Shown here piece after piece: positions 36,410 through 45,144 of a stretch of 64,000 nt of DNA. The stretch covers positions 18,958 to 82,957 of the forward strand of contig JANXVF010000011.1 of the NCBI GenBank assembly GCA_025351785.1. The letters are read 5' to 3'. Origin of the DNA: Flavobacterium sp. Lineage in GTDB: Bacteria; Bacteroidota; Bacteroidia; Flavobacteriales; Flavobacteriaceae. The notes below the pieces were generated by a model. It was given only the letters and a program-made list of their open reading frames with translations, searched no databases and was not told the origin of the DNA. Position 1 is the stretch's first letter, and each line of letters starts with the position of its first letter. A program made the translations under genes and the position numbers.

Positions 36410-37297
36410 ATGCAATTGTTAGATGGCAAAAAAGTTTCTGAAGAAATTAAACTAGAAATAACAGACGAGGTAAATTTGATGAAAGCAAAAGGAGAGAAAG
36501 TACCTCATTTGGCTGCTATAATTGTAGGAAATGATGGTGCAAGTTTAACTTATGTAGGCAGTAAAGTAAAATCCTGCCAGCGTGTTGGCTTTGAATCGAC
36601 ACTTATAAAAATGCCTAGTACAACATCTGAAACCGAATTGTTAAAAAAAATTAAACAACTTAATGATGATGATGATATTGACGGATTTATAGTGCAACTT
36701 CCTCTTCCGAAACAAATTGATACCCAAAAAATTCTAATGGCAATAGATCCTAGCAAAGATGTAGATGGATTTCATCCTGAAAATTTTGGGAAAATGGCTC
36801 TCGATATGACCACTTTTATACCAGCCACACCTTTTGGAATTCTCGAATTATTAGAGCGTTATAATGTTGAAACCAAGGGAAAGCACACTGTAGTAATTGG
36901 AAGAAGTCACATTGTAGGTCGTCCTATGAGTATTTTAATGGGGCGAAAAGGATTTCCTGGAAACTCGACTGTAACTTTGACACACAGTTATACTAAAAAT
37001 ATTGCTCAAATTACAACACAGGCAGATATTATAATTACAGCACTTGGAGTACCAAATTATTTGAAAGCAGAAATGGTAAAAGATGGTGCCGTAGTTATAG
37101 ATGTTGGAATTACAAGAGTTCCCGACGAAACTAATGAAAAAGGCTACCGAATAACTGGTGATGTTGACTTTGAAAATGTTTCTTTAAAAGCATCTCATAT
37201 AACTCCAGTACCAGGAGGCGTAGGACCTATGACGATTGCTATGTTATTAAAAAACACACTTTTAGCTCGAGAACAAAAATTATTGAAACTAAAATAA
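36410..37297 (+). CDS. folD: Bifunctional methylenetetrahydrofolate dehydrogenase/methenyltetrahydrofolate cyclohydrolase
   Basis: A 295-residue enzyme of one-carbon metabolism that converts 5,10-methylene-THF to 10-formyl-THF with NADP. Family motifs: AAIIVGNDGASLTYVGSKVK with the catalytic lysine, DGFIVQLPLPKQID, DVDGFHPENFG, VVIGRSHIVGRPMSILM, and the C-terminal TPVPGGVGPMTIAMLL. Its TAA stop overlaps the ATG of the next gene by one base (TAATG), indicating translational coupling. Confidence 0.97.
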   Translation: MQLLDGKKVSEEIKLEITDEVNLMKAKGEKVPHLAAIIVGNDGASLTYVGSKVKSCQRVGFESTLIKMPSTTSETELLKKIKQLNDDDDIDGFIVQLPLPKQIDTQKILMAIDPSKDVDGFHPENFGKMALDMTTFIPATPFGILELLERYNVETKGKHTVVIGRSHIVGRPMSILMGRKGFPGNSTVTLTHSYTKNIAQITTQADIIITALGVPNYLKAEMVKDGAVVIDVGITRVPDETNEKGYRITGDVDFENVSLKASHITPVPGGVGPMTIAMLLKNTLLAREQKLLKLK

Positions 37298-37785
37298 TGA
37301 CAATTTTAGAAGCAAAAAAAGAACAACTTTCTATAATTAAGGATTTAGCCTTTTTAATTTGGCCCATCGCTTACGGTAAAATTCTCTCTAAAAATCAACT
37401 AGATTATATGTTAGATAAATTTTACTCAATTTCTTTTCTGGAAAATCAGATGAATACAGGACAAATTTTTCTGTTAGCAGAAAATGATGGTGTTTTCAAT
37501 GGATTTGCATCTTATGAATTGAATTGTATCGAAAATAAAACTAAGATTCATAAATTGTATGTAGTACCAAATATTCAGGGTATTGGTATAGGTAAAAAAA
37601 TTGTTGACTATATTAAATTGGAGTCACAAAAAAATAATAATTCAGGAATTTTTTTAAACGTAAATCGGTTTAATACTGCTATAGAATTTTATGAAAAACA
37701 AAATTTTATAATTTCTGAAAGTGTGAATATCGAAATTGGAAATGGCTTTTTAATGGAAGATTTTGTTATGGAATTAACTTTTTAA
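37297..37785 (+). CDS. GNAT family N-acetyltransferase
   Basis: A 162-residue acetyltransferase. KLYVVPNIQGIGIGKKIVDY is a clear acetyl-CoA loop (Q/RxxGxG/A). NVNRFNTAIEFYEKQNF matches the C-terminal GNAT strand and helix. The start codon overlaps the folD stop, so it is translated from the same message. The substrate is unknown. Confidence 0.92.
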   Translation: MTILEAKKEQLSIIKDLAFLIWPIAYGKILSKNQLDYMLDKFYSISFLENQMNTGQIFLLAENDGVFNGFASYELNCIENKTKIHKLYVVPNIQGIGIGKKIVDYIKLESQKNNNSGIFLNVNRFNTAIEFYEKQNFIISESVNIEIGNGFLMEDFVMELTF

Positions 37786-37980
37786 AATAGTAAATGATTT
37801 TAATTTATGATTATAAAATATTACAAAGTAATTAGTTATAATTATTTAAAAACAAAATCTAATGATGGCATATTTGAAATAGAAAATTAAAATATCCGAT
37901 TTCTCATAATTCTATTGTTGTTAAATTGTTTTATTTCAATTTTTAATACTTCAAATCTTAATTTACTTATTTATTGGTTT

Positions 37981-38409
37981 TTAGCAAGTTTCGTTTTTTG
38001 TTATTACATGGGCAAAAGAAAGTGAAATCATTTGTTTTAAAACATCAATATTTACATCAGATAATCTTTTTATGTAAACACACGCTTTAGCGCTTTTGTG
38101 TTTCCCTAATTTGGCTAATACTAATTCCCTATCCTGAAAACTAGAAGATAGATAGAGTGAAATTTCAGCTTTTCTGGGCGAAAAAGCAATTAGAGGTGCA
38201 TCTCCCTCGCGACCAGATTCATATTTATAGTGATAGGAACCAAATCCTACAATGCTTGTTCCCCACATTTTGGGTTCGACCTGTGAAATTTCTTGCATAA
38301 ATGTTATCAAGTTAAAACAGTCATTTCTTTTGGTTTCATCAGTTACTGTGTTGATAAAATCAGTCACGCTAAATTGTGTTTCAAAGGTTTTATTGTGTGA
38401 TTTTGACAT
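37981..38409 (-). CDS. DUF1801 domain protein
   Basis: A 142-residue cytoplasmic protein with the YdhG-like/DUF1801 fold: DETKRNDCFNLITFMQEIS, MWGTSIVGFGSYHYKYESG, FSPRKAEISLYL, LGKHKSAKACVYIKRLSDVN. The family is related to the frataxin-like Fra/YdeI group and has no firmly established function. It has its own TAnnTTTG promoter element at 38468-38475 and no close operon partner on its strand. Confidence 0.9.
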   Translation of the reverse strand: MSKSHNKTFETQFSVTDFINTVTDETKRNDCFNLITFMQEISQVEPKMWGTSIVGFGSYHYKYESGREGDAPLIAFSPRKAEISLYLSSSFQDRELVLAKLGKHKSAKACVYIKRLSDVNIDVLKQMISLSFAHVITKNETC

Positions 38410-38467
38410 GGTTTTGGTATTGTTAGGTAAGCCGAATATTTGAAATTATCTAATAACTATTTTATAG

Positions 38468-38475
38468 CAAATATA
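38468..38475 (-). promoter_or_regulatory. Promoter -7 element of the DUF1801 gene
   Basis: The minus strand reads TATATTTG, an exact TAnnTTTG match, 59 bases before the start codon. Confidence 0.4.
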
Positions 38476-38509
38476 TTAGTGGTTTACTAAATAAAATTAA
38501 AACAAAAAA

Positions 38510-38537
38510 GCCGTATCAATTTTAATTCGATACGACT
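38510..38537 (-). terminator. Terminator of lpdA
   Basis: On the minus strand GTCGTATC pairs with GATACGGC around an 11-base loop (arms within 38510-38536), followed by six T. It lies 20 bases after the lpdA stop. Confidence 0.75.
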
Positions 38538-38556
38538 TGTTTTACTTATTTTTTTT

Positions 38557-39945
38557 TTACAAATGAATCACCTCGCCATATGCATCGGCAACAGCTTCCA
38601 TTACTGCTTCGCTCATTGTTGGATGCGGGTGAATTGTTTTTAAAATTTCATGACCTGTAGTTTCTAGTTTACGAGCTACGATTGCTTCTGCTATCATATC
38701 AGTTACACCTGCACCTATCATGTGACACCCTAACCATTCGCCATATTTTGCATCAAAAATTACTTTTACAAATCCGTCAGGTGTGCCTGATGCTTTTGCT
38801 TTTCCTGAAGCCGAAAACGGAAATTTACCAATTTTTAATTCATATCCTTTTTCTTTGGCTTGTTTCTCGGTCATTCCTACCGATGCAATCTCTGGTGTTG
38901 CATATGTACAACCTGGAACATTACCATAATCTATAGGCTCTACATGAAGTCCTGCAATTTTTTCTACACAATTAATTCCTTCTGCAGAAGCTACATGTGC
39001 TAATGCCTGACCTGGTGTAACATCGCCAATAGCGTAATATCCAGGAATGTTTGTTTGTGCATAAGCATTTACTAAAATTTTATCCTTATCGGTTGCAATT
39101 CCCACTTCTTCTAGACCAATATTTTCAATATTTGTTTTTATTCCAACAGCAGATAATAAAATTTCAGCTTCTAAAACTTCTTCTCCTTTTGCTGTTTTTA
39201 CAAACGCTTTTACCCCTTTTTGCGAAGTATCAATTTTTTCAACAGATGATGATGTCATAATTTTAACACCTGCTTTTTTCATAGAGCGTTCCATTTGTTT
39301 CGAAATATCTTCGTCTTCTACAGGAACAATATTGGGCATAAACTCTACAATTGTAACTTCTGTTCCCATAGCATTATAAAAATGTGCAAACTCTACTCCT
39401 ATTGCTCCCGAACCAACAATTATCATAGATTTTGGCTGAGTTGGCAACGTCATTGCTTGTCTATATCCAATTACTTTTACACCATCTTGAGGTAGATTTG
39501 GCAATTCTCGCGAACGTGCCCCAGTTGCAATAATTATATGATCTGCCGAGTATTCGGTTACTTTTTTATCTTTGTCAGTAACATCAATTTTTTTTCCTGG
39601 TTTTAATTTTCCAAAACCATCAATCACGTCAATTTTATTTTTTTTCATCAAAAATTGAACGCCCTTACTCATATCGCCGGCTACACTTCTTGAACGATTT
39701 ACAACAGCGTTGAAATCTTTATCATATTCTTTAATGGTTAAACCATAATCGGAAGCGTGTTTTAAATAATCGAAAACCTGAGCCGATTTTAAAAGTGCTT
39801 TCGTTGGGATGCAACCCCAGTTTAAACAAACACCTCCAAGGCTTTCTTTCTCGATTACAGCAACTTTAAAACCTAGTTGTGAGGCACGAATTGCCGTTAC
39901 ATATCCTCCAGGTCCTGAACCTAAAACTATAATATCGTATTTCAT
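38557..39945 (-). CDS. lpdA: Dihydrolipoyl dehydrogenase
   Basis: A 462-residue flavoprotein, the E3 component of 2-oxoacid dehydrogenase and glycine-cleavage complexes. It reoxidises dihydrolipoamide with NAD. FAD motif VLGSGPGGYVTAIRAS, redox disulfide C40/C45 in GGVCLNWGCIPTK, NAD-binding IIVGSGAIGVEFA, YAIGDVTPGQALAHVAS, and the C-terminal catalytic pair HPHPTMSEAVMEA. It is preceded by an unusual leader of about 210 bases with a tandem duplication that ends at this start codon. Confidence 0.97.
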   Translation of the reverse strand: MKYDIIVLGSGPGGYVTAIRASQLGFKVAVIEKESLGGVCLNWGCIPTKALLKSAQVFDYLKHASDYGLTIKEYDKDFNAVVNRSRSVAGDMSKGVQFLMKKNKIDVIDGFGKLKPGKKIDVTDKDKKVTEYSADHIIIATGARSRELPNLPQDGVKVIGYRQAMTLPTQPKSMIIVGSGAIGVEFAHFYNAMGTEVTIVEFMPNIVPVEDEDISKQMERSMKKAGVKIMTSSSVEKIDTSQKGVKAFVKTAKGEEVLEAEILLSAVGIKTNIENIGLEEVGIATDKDKILVNAYAQTNIPGYYAIGDVTPGQALAHVASAEGINCVEKIAGLHVEPIDYGNVPGCTYATPEIASVGMTEKQAKEKGYELKIGKFPFSASGKAKASGTPDGFVKVIFDAKYGEWLGCHMIGAGVTDMIAEAIVARKLETTGHEILKTIHPHPTMSEAVMEAVADAYGEVIHL

Positions 39946-40040
39946 TTTTTGCTTTTTTATTTGTTATTTGTAAAAAATGCAGTCGCAAAAGCTCGTGTCA
40001 TTTTTTGCTTTTTTATTTGTTATTTGTAAAAAATGCAGTC
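39942..40040. repeat. Tandem 43-base direct repeat in the lpdA leader
   Basis: Identical 43-base copies at 39942-39984 and 39998-40040, period 56, separated by 13 bases of unrelated sequence. The copy nearer lpdA contains the lpdA start codon and the 40 bases before it. A degenerate partial third copy may continue to about 40110. Confidence 0.85.
39957..40001 (-). other. Short leader ORF A, 14 codons, in the lpdA leader
   Basis: ATG at 40001 encodes MTRAFATAFFTNNK then TAA, ending 12 bases before the lpdA ATG. The start codon sits in the same repeated context as the lpdA start (AAAAAAGCAAAAAATGA), so if lpdA is initiated there, this ORF should be too. Expression is unproven. Confidence 0.35.
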
Positions 40041-40057
40041 ACTCTTGCATGTATCAT
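40013..40057 (-). other. Short leader ORF B, 14 codons, in the lpdA leader
   Basis: ATG at 40057 encodes MIHARVTAFFTNNK then TAA, ending 11 bases before ORF A starts. It shares the last eight residues (TAFFTNNK) with ORF A because both come from the tandem repeat. Expression is unproven. Confidence 0.3.
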
Positions 40058-40162
40058 TTTTTTCAAAAGGTTATTTTATTTATTCAAAATACACTTGCAA
40101 AGGCTTATTGCATTTATTGAGAAAATATATTTTTAACGTTGAGCGAAATTAATCATTTATTT

Positions 40163-40170
40163 CAAAAATA
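40163..40170 (-). promoter_or_regulatory. Candidate promoter -7 element of lpdA
   Basis: The minus strand reads TATTTTTG, an exact TAnnTTTG match. Transcription from here would give lpdA a leader of about 210 bases that includes both short ORFs. Confidence 0.4.
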
Positions 40171-40198
40171 CACTCCAGTAATTATTAAAATTTAATCG

Positions 40199-40711
40199 CT
40201 ATAAAGTCAATTTTTCGATCAAATTTTTCATTTCTTTCATTTGATTTACATATTTATTTTGAAGTTCTGAATTTTCTCCCATTTTGTTATAATAATCCAA
40301 ACCTCGTTGTGCAAAAAACTTTTTATGATAATCAGAAATTTCTGGCACTAGCGGAAAATGAGTATGAAAATTCATTTCGTAATAAGCCTGAAATTCACGT
40401 TCATTTTTATCTAAAACAAATGGTTTTATTGTTTTTTGACGCACATGTATCAACTCGTGAGCCAGCAAAGTAATTATTAAATCGAGCTGGAACTCAAACA
40501 AATTTTGAGGTATTCTAATTTTTTGAGATACATTAAATTCGCCTTCGGTAGTTAATAAAATAAATTCTGGTTTTGCACTTTCTCTAAAAATAAATCCTTC
40601 TAGATTTGAAGTTTTCATTTTATACTTTTTTAATACCCAATATAATGCAGTAATTGTCTGATTTTTTTTATAATATTCTGAAACTCTATTTTCGATATTT
40701 TTAAAAGTCAT
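40199..40711 (-). CDS. Small HExxH-motif protein, possible zinc peptidase-like
   Basis: A 170-residue cytoplasmic protein (no signal peptide). The helix LLAHELIHVRQKTI has an HExxH motif (HELIH) and is followed 24 residues later by FQAYYEMNFH, where a glutamate could serve as third ligand as in SprT/DUF4157-like proteins. The rest is helical and charged. Family not recognised with confidence. It starts 12 bases after the ABC exporter stop, so it is probably the second gene of that operon. Confidence 0.8.
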   Translation of the reverse strand: MTFKNIENRVSEYYKKNQTITALYWVLKKYKMKTSNLEGFIFRESAKPEFILLTTEGEFNVSQKIRIPQNLFEFQLDLIITLLAHELIHVRQKTIKPFVLDKNEREFQAYYEMNFHTHFPLVPEISDYHKKFFAQRGLDYYNKMGENSELQNKYVNQMKEMKNLIEKLTL

Positions 40712-40723
40712 AACTAGGTTTTT

Positions 40724-42478
40724 TTAAATAGCAACCGAAAACTGTGAATCGTACAAATTTTTATAATATCCATTTTTTAAATTAACAAGCTCCTGATGTG
40801 TGCCCGATTCTACAATAAAACCTTTATCCATAACAATAATTTTTGAAGCTTTGATGATGGTTGCAAGACGATGCGCAATTACAATAGAAGTTCGATTTTT
40901 AGTAATAGTTTCTGTTGCTTTTTGAATCAATTCTTCGCTATAAGTATCTATAGATGATGTTGCTTCGTCTAAAATTAAAATACTTGGATTGCTAACATAA
41001 GCTCTTAAAAAAGCAATCAGTTGGCGTTGTCCAGACGATAACATGACACCGCGCTCTTTTACATTATAATTATAACCATCTGGTAAACTCATTATAAATT
41101 CATGTACCCCAATTTTTTTTGATGCGGTAATTACTTCTTCCTCACTAATTTCTTTATTGTTGAGTGTAATATTATTATATATTGTATCAGCAAAAAGAAA
41201 AACATCTTGCAAAACAATTGCTATTTGCTTGCGCAAGCTTTCGAGCGTAAACTGGTTAATATTTTGATTATCAATATAAATTTCGCCAGAATTTATTTCA
41301 TAAAACCGATTTAATAAGTTTATTATTGTCGATTTTCCGGCACCCGTAGCTCCAACAATTGCAATAGTTTCGCCCGATTTTACTTCGAATGAAATTCCTT
41401 TTAAAACCTCTTGATTATCTATATAACTAAACTGAACCTTATTAAAATTTATATTCCCTATAAAATGTTTTGCTTCAATTTTTCCATCATTTTGAATACT
41501 ATTTTCGTCATCTATAATATCAAAAACTCTATTTGCGGCAATCATACCTAGTTGCATTTCATTAAATTTATCTGCAATTTGTCTGAGCGGATTAAATAAT
41601 AAAGTGATAAACATTGTGTATGAAAATAAATCGCCAAATGTGGTAAATTTATCTCCATCTAAAATATGAAAACCTCCATATAACACTACAAATCCAAGAC
41701 ATAAAGACGAAATAATATCGGCAATTGGAAAAAAAATCGAATTGTAAAGAATTGTTTTTATCCAAGCAACATTATGCTTTTGATTAATCTCCTTAAATTT
41801 TTCAAACTCAATAGCTTCTCTATTAAAAAGTTGCACTATTTTCATTCCTGTTACTCGTTCTTGAACAAAGGTATTTAAATTTGCAACTTGTGTTCGAACT
41901 TCTTCAAAGGCTACTTGCATCTTCTTTTGAAAAATTCTGGTAATAAAAACCAAAATTGGCATAGCTGCAACAACTATCCATGTTAATTTCCAGTTCATGT
42001 AAAACATAAAAATTAGGATAACAACCATTTTAAGTAAATCGCTAATGATCATAAAAAGACCTTGACTAAAAATTCTTGCAATTTGCTCAATATCCGAAAC
42101 TGAACGTGTTACTAACTGACCTACAGGAGCATTGTCATAATACTTCATTTTGAATTGAAGTAAATGTTGAAATAATTTAGTACGAATATCTTTTACAATA
42201 TCTTGACCCAGCCAGTTTGCCCAATACACAAAATAAAACTGCGAAAGTCCCTCAAAAAGTAGCACAATTCCCATGAGAGAAACATAAATTAAAAGTCCAT
42301 GTTTGTCTTTAGGTTGTAAATATTCATCTACAGTATGTTTTAACAAATAGGGTCTTAGAGCAGCAAAAATTGATAATGCAATGGCAAACAAAATAACACC
42401 GTTAAATCGTTTTTTATAGGGTTTGGTGTATTTTAAAATTCGTTTAAACAAACGAGTATCAAATGCTTTTGCTTTCAT
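40724..42478 (-). CDS. ABC exporter, fused permease and ATP-binding protein (MsbA/multidrug type)
   Basis: A 584-residue half-transporter expected to work as a homodimer in the inner membrane. The membrane domain has six helices (about residues 25-310). The nucleotide-binding domain has Walker A GATGAGKST (376-384), a Q-loop in IAIVLQDVFLF, signature LSSGQRQ, Walker B ILILDEATSSID and the switch IVIAHRL. The MsbA/MDR-like class exports lipids or drugs; the substrate is not evident. A TAnnTTTG promoter lies 45 bases upstream. Confidence 0.94.
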   Translation of the reverse strand: MKAKAFDTRLFKRILKYTKPYKKRFNGVILFAIALSIFAALRPYLLKHTVDEYLQPKDKHGLLIYVSLMGIVLLFEGLSQFYFVYWANWLGQDIVKDIRTKLFQHLLQFKMKYYDNAPVGQLVTRSVSDIEQIARIFSQGLFMIISDLLKMVVILIFMFYMNWKLTWIVVAAMPILVFITRIFQKKMQVAFEEVRTQVANLNTFVQERVTGMKIVQLFNREAIEFEKFKEINQKHNVAWIKTILYNSIFFPIADIISSLCLGFVVLYGGFHILDGDKFTTFGDLFSYTMFITLLFNPLRQIADKFNEMQLGMIAANRVFDIIDDENSIQNDGKIEAKHFIGNINFNKVQFSYIDNQEVLKGISFEVKSGETIAIVGATGAGKSTIINLLNRFYEINSGEIYIDNQNINQFTLESLRKQIAIVLQDVFLFADTIYNNITLNNKEISEEEVITASKKIGVHEFIMSLPDGYNYNVKERGVMLSSGQRQLIAFLRAYVSNPSILILDEATSSIDTYSEELIQKATETITKNRTSIVIAHRLATIIKASKIIVMDKGFIVESGTHQELVNLKNGYYKNLYDSQFSVAI

Positions 42479-42522
42479 TTTTTATTTTAGATAGAATTAT
42501 TTGAATGGTTTTCAACCCCAAT

Positions 42523-42530
42523 CAAACATA
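42523..42530 (-). promoter_or_regulatory. Promoter -7 element of the ABC exporter operon
   Basis: The minus strand reads TATGTTTG, an exact TAnnTTTG match, 45 bases before the start codon. Confidence 0.45.
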
Positions 42531-42687
42531 ATTTTTTTTTGCTTTATTTTTATTTGTTACAGAGCATAAGTTACAAATATATAGTAAACCCAAAAGAGTT
42601 AAATTATTTATTTTATGCTATGTATTTGTATAATTACATCTTTTTATCTAACGATTACACTAATTTATATTTTTATACTTAAAATAT

Positions 42688-43425
42688 TTATTTAATATAA
42701 TTATATTCAACTTTTGTAAGATATAAACCGTGTGCAGGAACAGAAAATCCAGCTTTAGAGCGATCTTTACTTTCAATAATGGAAATAAAATCGGTTAAAG
42801 ATATTTTTTCTAATCCTACATTTATAAATGTACCAACAATTGCTCGAACCATGTTTCTTAAAAACCGATCTGCCGAAATGGTAAACACTATTTTATCTTT
42901 TTCTTTTTTCCAATATGCTTCATAAATCTTACAATTAAACGTGTTCACATTAGTATGAACTTTTGAAAAACACTCAAAATCAATATACTCAATTAAGATT
43001 TTACAGGCATCATTCATTTTTTCAATATCCAGATCATTTTGATGGTACCAAGAGTTGTCACTTTCAAAAGCATCTTTTTTAGTATGAATGTGGTATTCAT
43101 AAGTTCGCTTTGTGGCATCAAATCGGGCATGAGCATCGTCATGAACTTTATGAAAATCTAAAACCGCAATATCTTTTGGTAAAAAGGAGTTTATTTTGTG
43201 ACTAATATGTAAAATATCAATTGCTAAATCACAATCAAAATGAGCAAACATTTGCTTTGCATGTACACCAGAATCAGTTCTCCCAGCTCCAACTAAATCA
43301 ATTTCTTGTTTTAAAATTGTAGTAAGAACTTTAGTCAAAGTTTCTTGAACAGACTTTGCATTTGGCTGATATTGCCAACCGTGATAGTTAGTTCCTTTAT
43401 AAGCAAATTCTAAAAAATATCTCAA
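42688..43425 (-). CDS. truA: tRNA pseudouridine(38-40) synthase
   Basis: A 245-residue enzyme that isomerises uridines 38-40 in the anticodon stem-loop of tRNAs. The catalytic motif GAGRTDSGVHAKQMFAHFD contains Asp51. N-terminal YFLEFAYKGTNYHGWQYQ and the later DRFLRNMVRAIVGTFINVG are family signatures. Length is typical. A TAnnTTTG element on its strand lies at 43474-43481. Confidence 0.96.
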   Translation of the reverse strand: MRYFLEFAYKGTNYHGWQYQPNAKSVQETLTKVLTTILKQEIDLVGAGRTDSGVHAKQMFAHFDCDLAIDILHISHKINSFLPKDIAVLDFHKVHDDAHARFDATKRTYEYHIHTKKDAFESDNSWYHQNDLDIEKMNDACKILIEYIDFECFSKVHTNVNTFNCKIYEAYWKKEKDKIVFTISADRFLRNMVRAIVGTFINVGLEKISLTDFISIIESKDRSKAGFSVPAHGLYLTKVEYNYIK

Positions 43426-43473
43426 TTGTTAGTTCCGAGTTATAAAAGTTTAAATTTCCGTGTTTAACTCGCA

Positions 43474-43481
43474 CAAATTTA
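43474..43481 (-). promoter_or_regulatory. Promoter -7 element of truA
   Basis: The minus strand reads TAAATTTG, an exact TAnnTTTG match, 49 bases before the truA start. Confidence 0.45.
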
Positions 43482-43525
43482 CAAAGATTTTGATAGAATG
43501 AATGTTTAAAGTTTTACTAAATAAG

Positions 43526-43533
43526 TAACTTTG
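43526..43533 (+). promoter_or_regulatory. Promoter -7 element of the phosphoesterase gene
   Basis: TAACTTTG is an exact TAnnTTTG match, 50 bases before the start at 43583, divergent from the truA promoter. Confidence 0.45.
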
Positions 43534-43582
43534 TAGCTAAGTGTTTTGAAGGCAAATTAATACTGAATCAAGCGCAACATAA

Positions 43583-44077
43583 ATGAAGAAAATTCTGTTA
43601 CTTTCAGATACCCACAGTCACATTGACGATACAATTTTGAAATATGTAAACCAAGCTGACGAAGTTTGGCATGCTGGCGATATTGGCGATTTGAATGTAA
43701 CCGATACCTTAAAAAATTTAAAACCGTTGAGAGCTGTTTATGGAAACATCGATGATGATAAAGCTCGAATGGAGTTTCCATTAAACAACCGATTTATTTG
43801 CGAAAATGTAGATGTTTGGATTACTCATATTGGAGGTTATCCAGGGAAATATAATCAGGCAATTCGTGAGGAACTTAAAAGTAATCCTCCTAAATTATTC
43901 ATCTGTGGACATTCACACATATTAAAAGTGCAATTTGATAAAAGTTTAAATTTATTACACATGAATCCTGGTGCCTGCGGAATTTATGGTTTTCATCAAG
44001 TGCGCACGATGCTTCGATTCGAAATTGATGGCGATAAAATTCAGAAATTAGAAATTATTGAAATTGGGAAGAAGTAA
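43583..44077 (+). CDS. Metallophosphoesterase, YfcE/MJ0936 family
   Basis: A 164-residue calcineurin-like phosphodiesterase. Metal-binding motifs in order: LLSDTHSHID (DxH), WHAGDIGD (GDxxD), VYGNIDDD (GNxD), WITHIGGYPG (H), ICGHSHILK (GHxH). The family hydrolyses phosphodiesters with two metal ions; the physiological substrate is unknown. Divergent from truA. Confidence 0.93.
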   Translation: MKKILLLSDTHSHIDDTILKYVNQADEVWHAGDIGDLNVTDTLKNLKPLRAVYGNIDDDKARMEFPLNNRFICENVDVWITHIGGYPGKYNQAIREELKSNPPKLFICGHSHILKVQFDKSLNLLHMNPGACGIYGFHQVRTMLRFEIDGDKIQKLEIIEIGKK

Positions 44078-44192
44078 GTTTTTAGATTTCAGATTTCAGT
44101 TGTCAGTTTATCAATTTTGTATATTAGATTTCATAGAAAGTTGTTGGAATTTAAAATTATTTATATATTCGATAAAACAATTCTAAAAAAAT

Positions 44193-44384
44193 ATGGAAAA
44201 TAGTACCAAGAAATCTTCATTTATTATTATGATACTTGGCGGAGTATTAGTTTTAGGAGATTACTCTTTAAAATTAATCAATGAAGAAAAGCATACTACA
44301 AATAATATTATTATAATATGTTGTTCTTTAGTTTTTATTTGTACAATTTTATTTGCTTATTTTAAAGGCAGTAAAAAAGTATAG
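44193..44384 (+). CDS. Small two-helix membrane protein
   Basis: A 63-residue ORF with a short charged N-terminus (MENSTKKSS), a hydrophobic segment (about residues 9-27), a polar loop (INEEKHTTNN) and a second hydrophobic segment (about 38-56), then a basic tail (KGSKKV). That orderly membrane topology, positive ends and free-standing position between genes support a real gene, but no family is recognised and no exact promoter motif is seen. Confidence 0.5.
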   Translation: MENSTKKSSFIIMILGGVLVLGDYSLKLINEEKHTTNNIIIICCSLVFICTILFAYFKGSKKV

Positions 44385-44463
44385 TTTACATATCTAACTT
44401 TTATAGCCCAGATTGCAATTGAAAAACTTGTAACGAAAACTGGATTGGATTCAAGAAAAAAAG

Positions 44464-44518
44464 AATCTGAAACAAGTTCAGATTTAATAAAAAAAATCCT
44501 AAACTTTCGTTCAGGGTT
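44464..44518 (-). terminator. Tandem terminator hairpins after the DUF4293 gene
   Basis: On the minus strand CCTGAAC-GAAA-GTTTAGG (44498-44515) is followed by T8. A second hairpin, AATCTGAA/TTCAGATT (44464-44484), is followed by T7. Both lie beyond the stop at 44545. Confidence 0.7.
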
Positions 44519-44544
44519 TACTTTGCACTAATAAATTTATAGAT

Positions 44545-44958
44545 TTACCTCAATCGATCAACAGATTTTACAAGATCCTCATCCTTCTTGATAGCTTTGT
44601 TGGCCAAAACTAACATTACAATAGCTATAATAGGAAGAAACATTCCAATACATTTCTCAGAAACTACAGGAGTTTCTGAAGATAAATTTAATGAACGATA
44701 AACAAATAATCCTAATAAAATTAAATTTAAAATCATATTCAACCTGTTAAATACAAATTGCTGTTGTCTTTTTTTAAAAGATATGATACTCAACAAAGCA
44801 AGAGTTGTACTCAGTCCAAACAAAATTTGATAGGCCATCGTGCTCATAAAGTAACACTCTTTTCCATCTGCCAATTTCCATAACGGAAAAAAAAACGGAA
44901 GAATTCCTGCAAGTAAAAATACAATCGCTAAATATATTGTTTGAATTCGTTGTAACAT
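44545..44958 (-). CDS. DUF4293 membrane protein
   Basis: A 137-residue protein with four predicted membrane helices, of a Bacteroidota-specific family. The start at 44958 (MLQRIQTIYLAIVFLLAG) is chosen because homologues begin MLQRIQ; an upstream in-frame ATG at 45045 would add a polar, non-conserved leader of 29 residues. The gene diverges from rho, an arrangement I recall as common in flavobacteria. Function unknown. Confidence 0.88.
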   Translation of the reverse strand: MLQRIQTIYLAIVFLLAGILPFFFPLWKLADGKECYFMSTMAYQILFGLSTTLALLSIISFKKRQQQFVFNRLNMILNLILLGLFVYRSLNLSSETPVVSEKCIGMFLPIIAIVMLVLANKAIKKDEDLVKSVDRLR

Positions 44959-45144
44959 TATCACTTTTTTATGAAGCAAAAATATATTTTCTTTTTTTAA
45001 AAAACTATTGCTTGAATGAAATTTATTCGTATTATTGCAATGCAAATCTGTAAATACTTCAAAAGCACAGATTTTATAAATAACTCACCACAATTTGTAT
45101 TACGTTTCTATTAAATCAAAAAAATAATTTCATTAAAAACATTT

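Noticed and set aside
37786..37980. Possible small RNA in the gap after the second GNAT gene
   Set aside because: The region is plain AT-rich sequence without hairpin, promoter match or conserved motif visible by eye.
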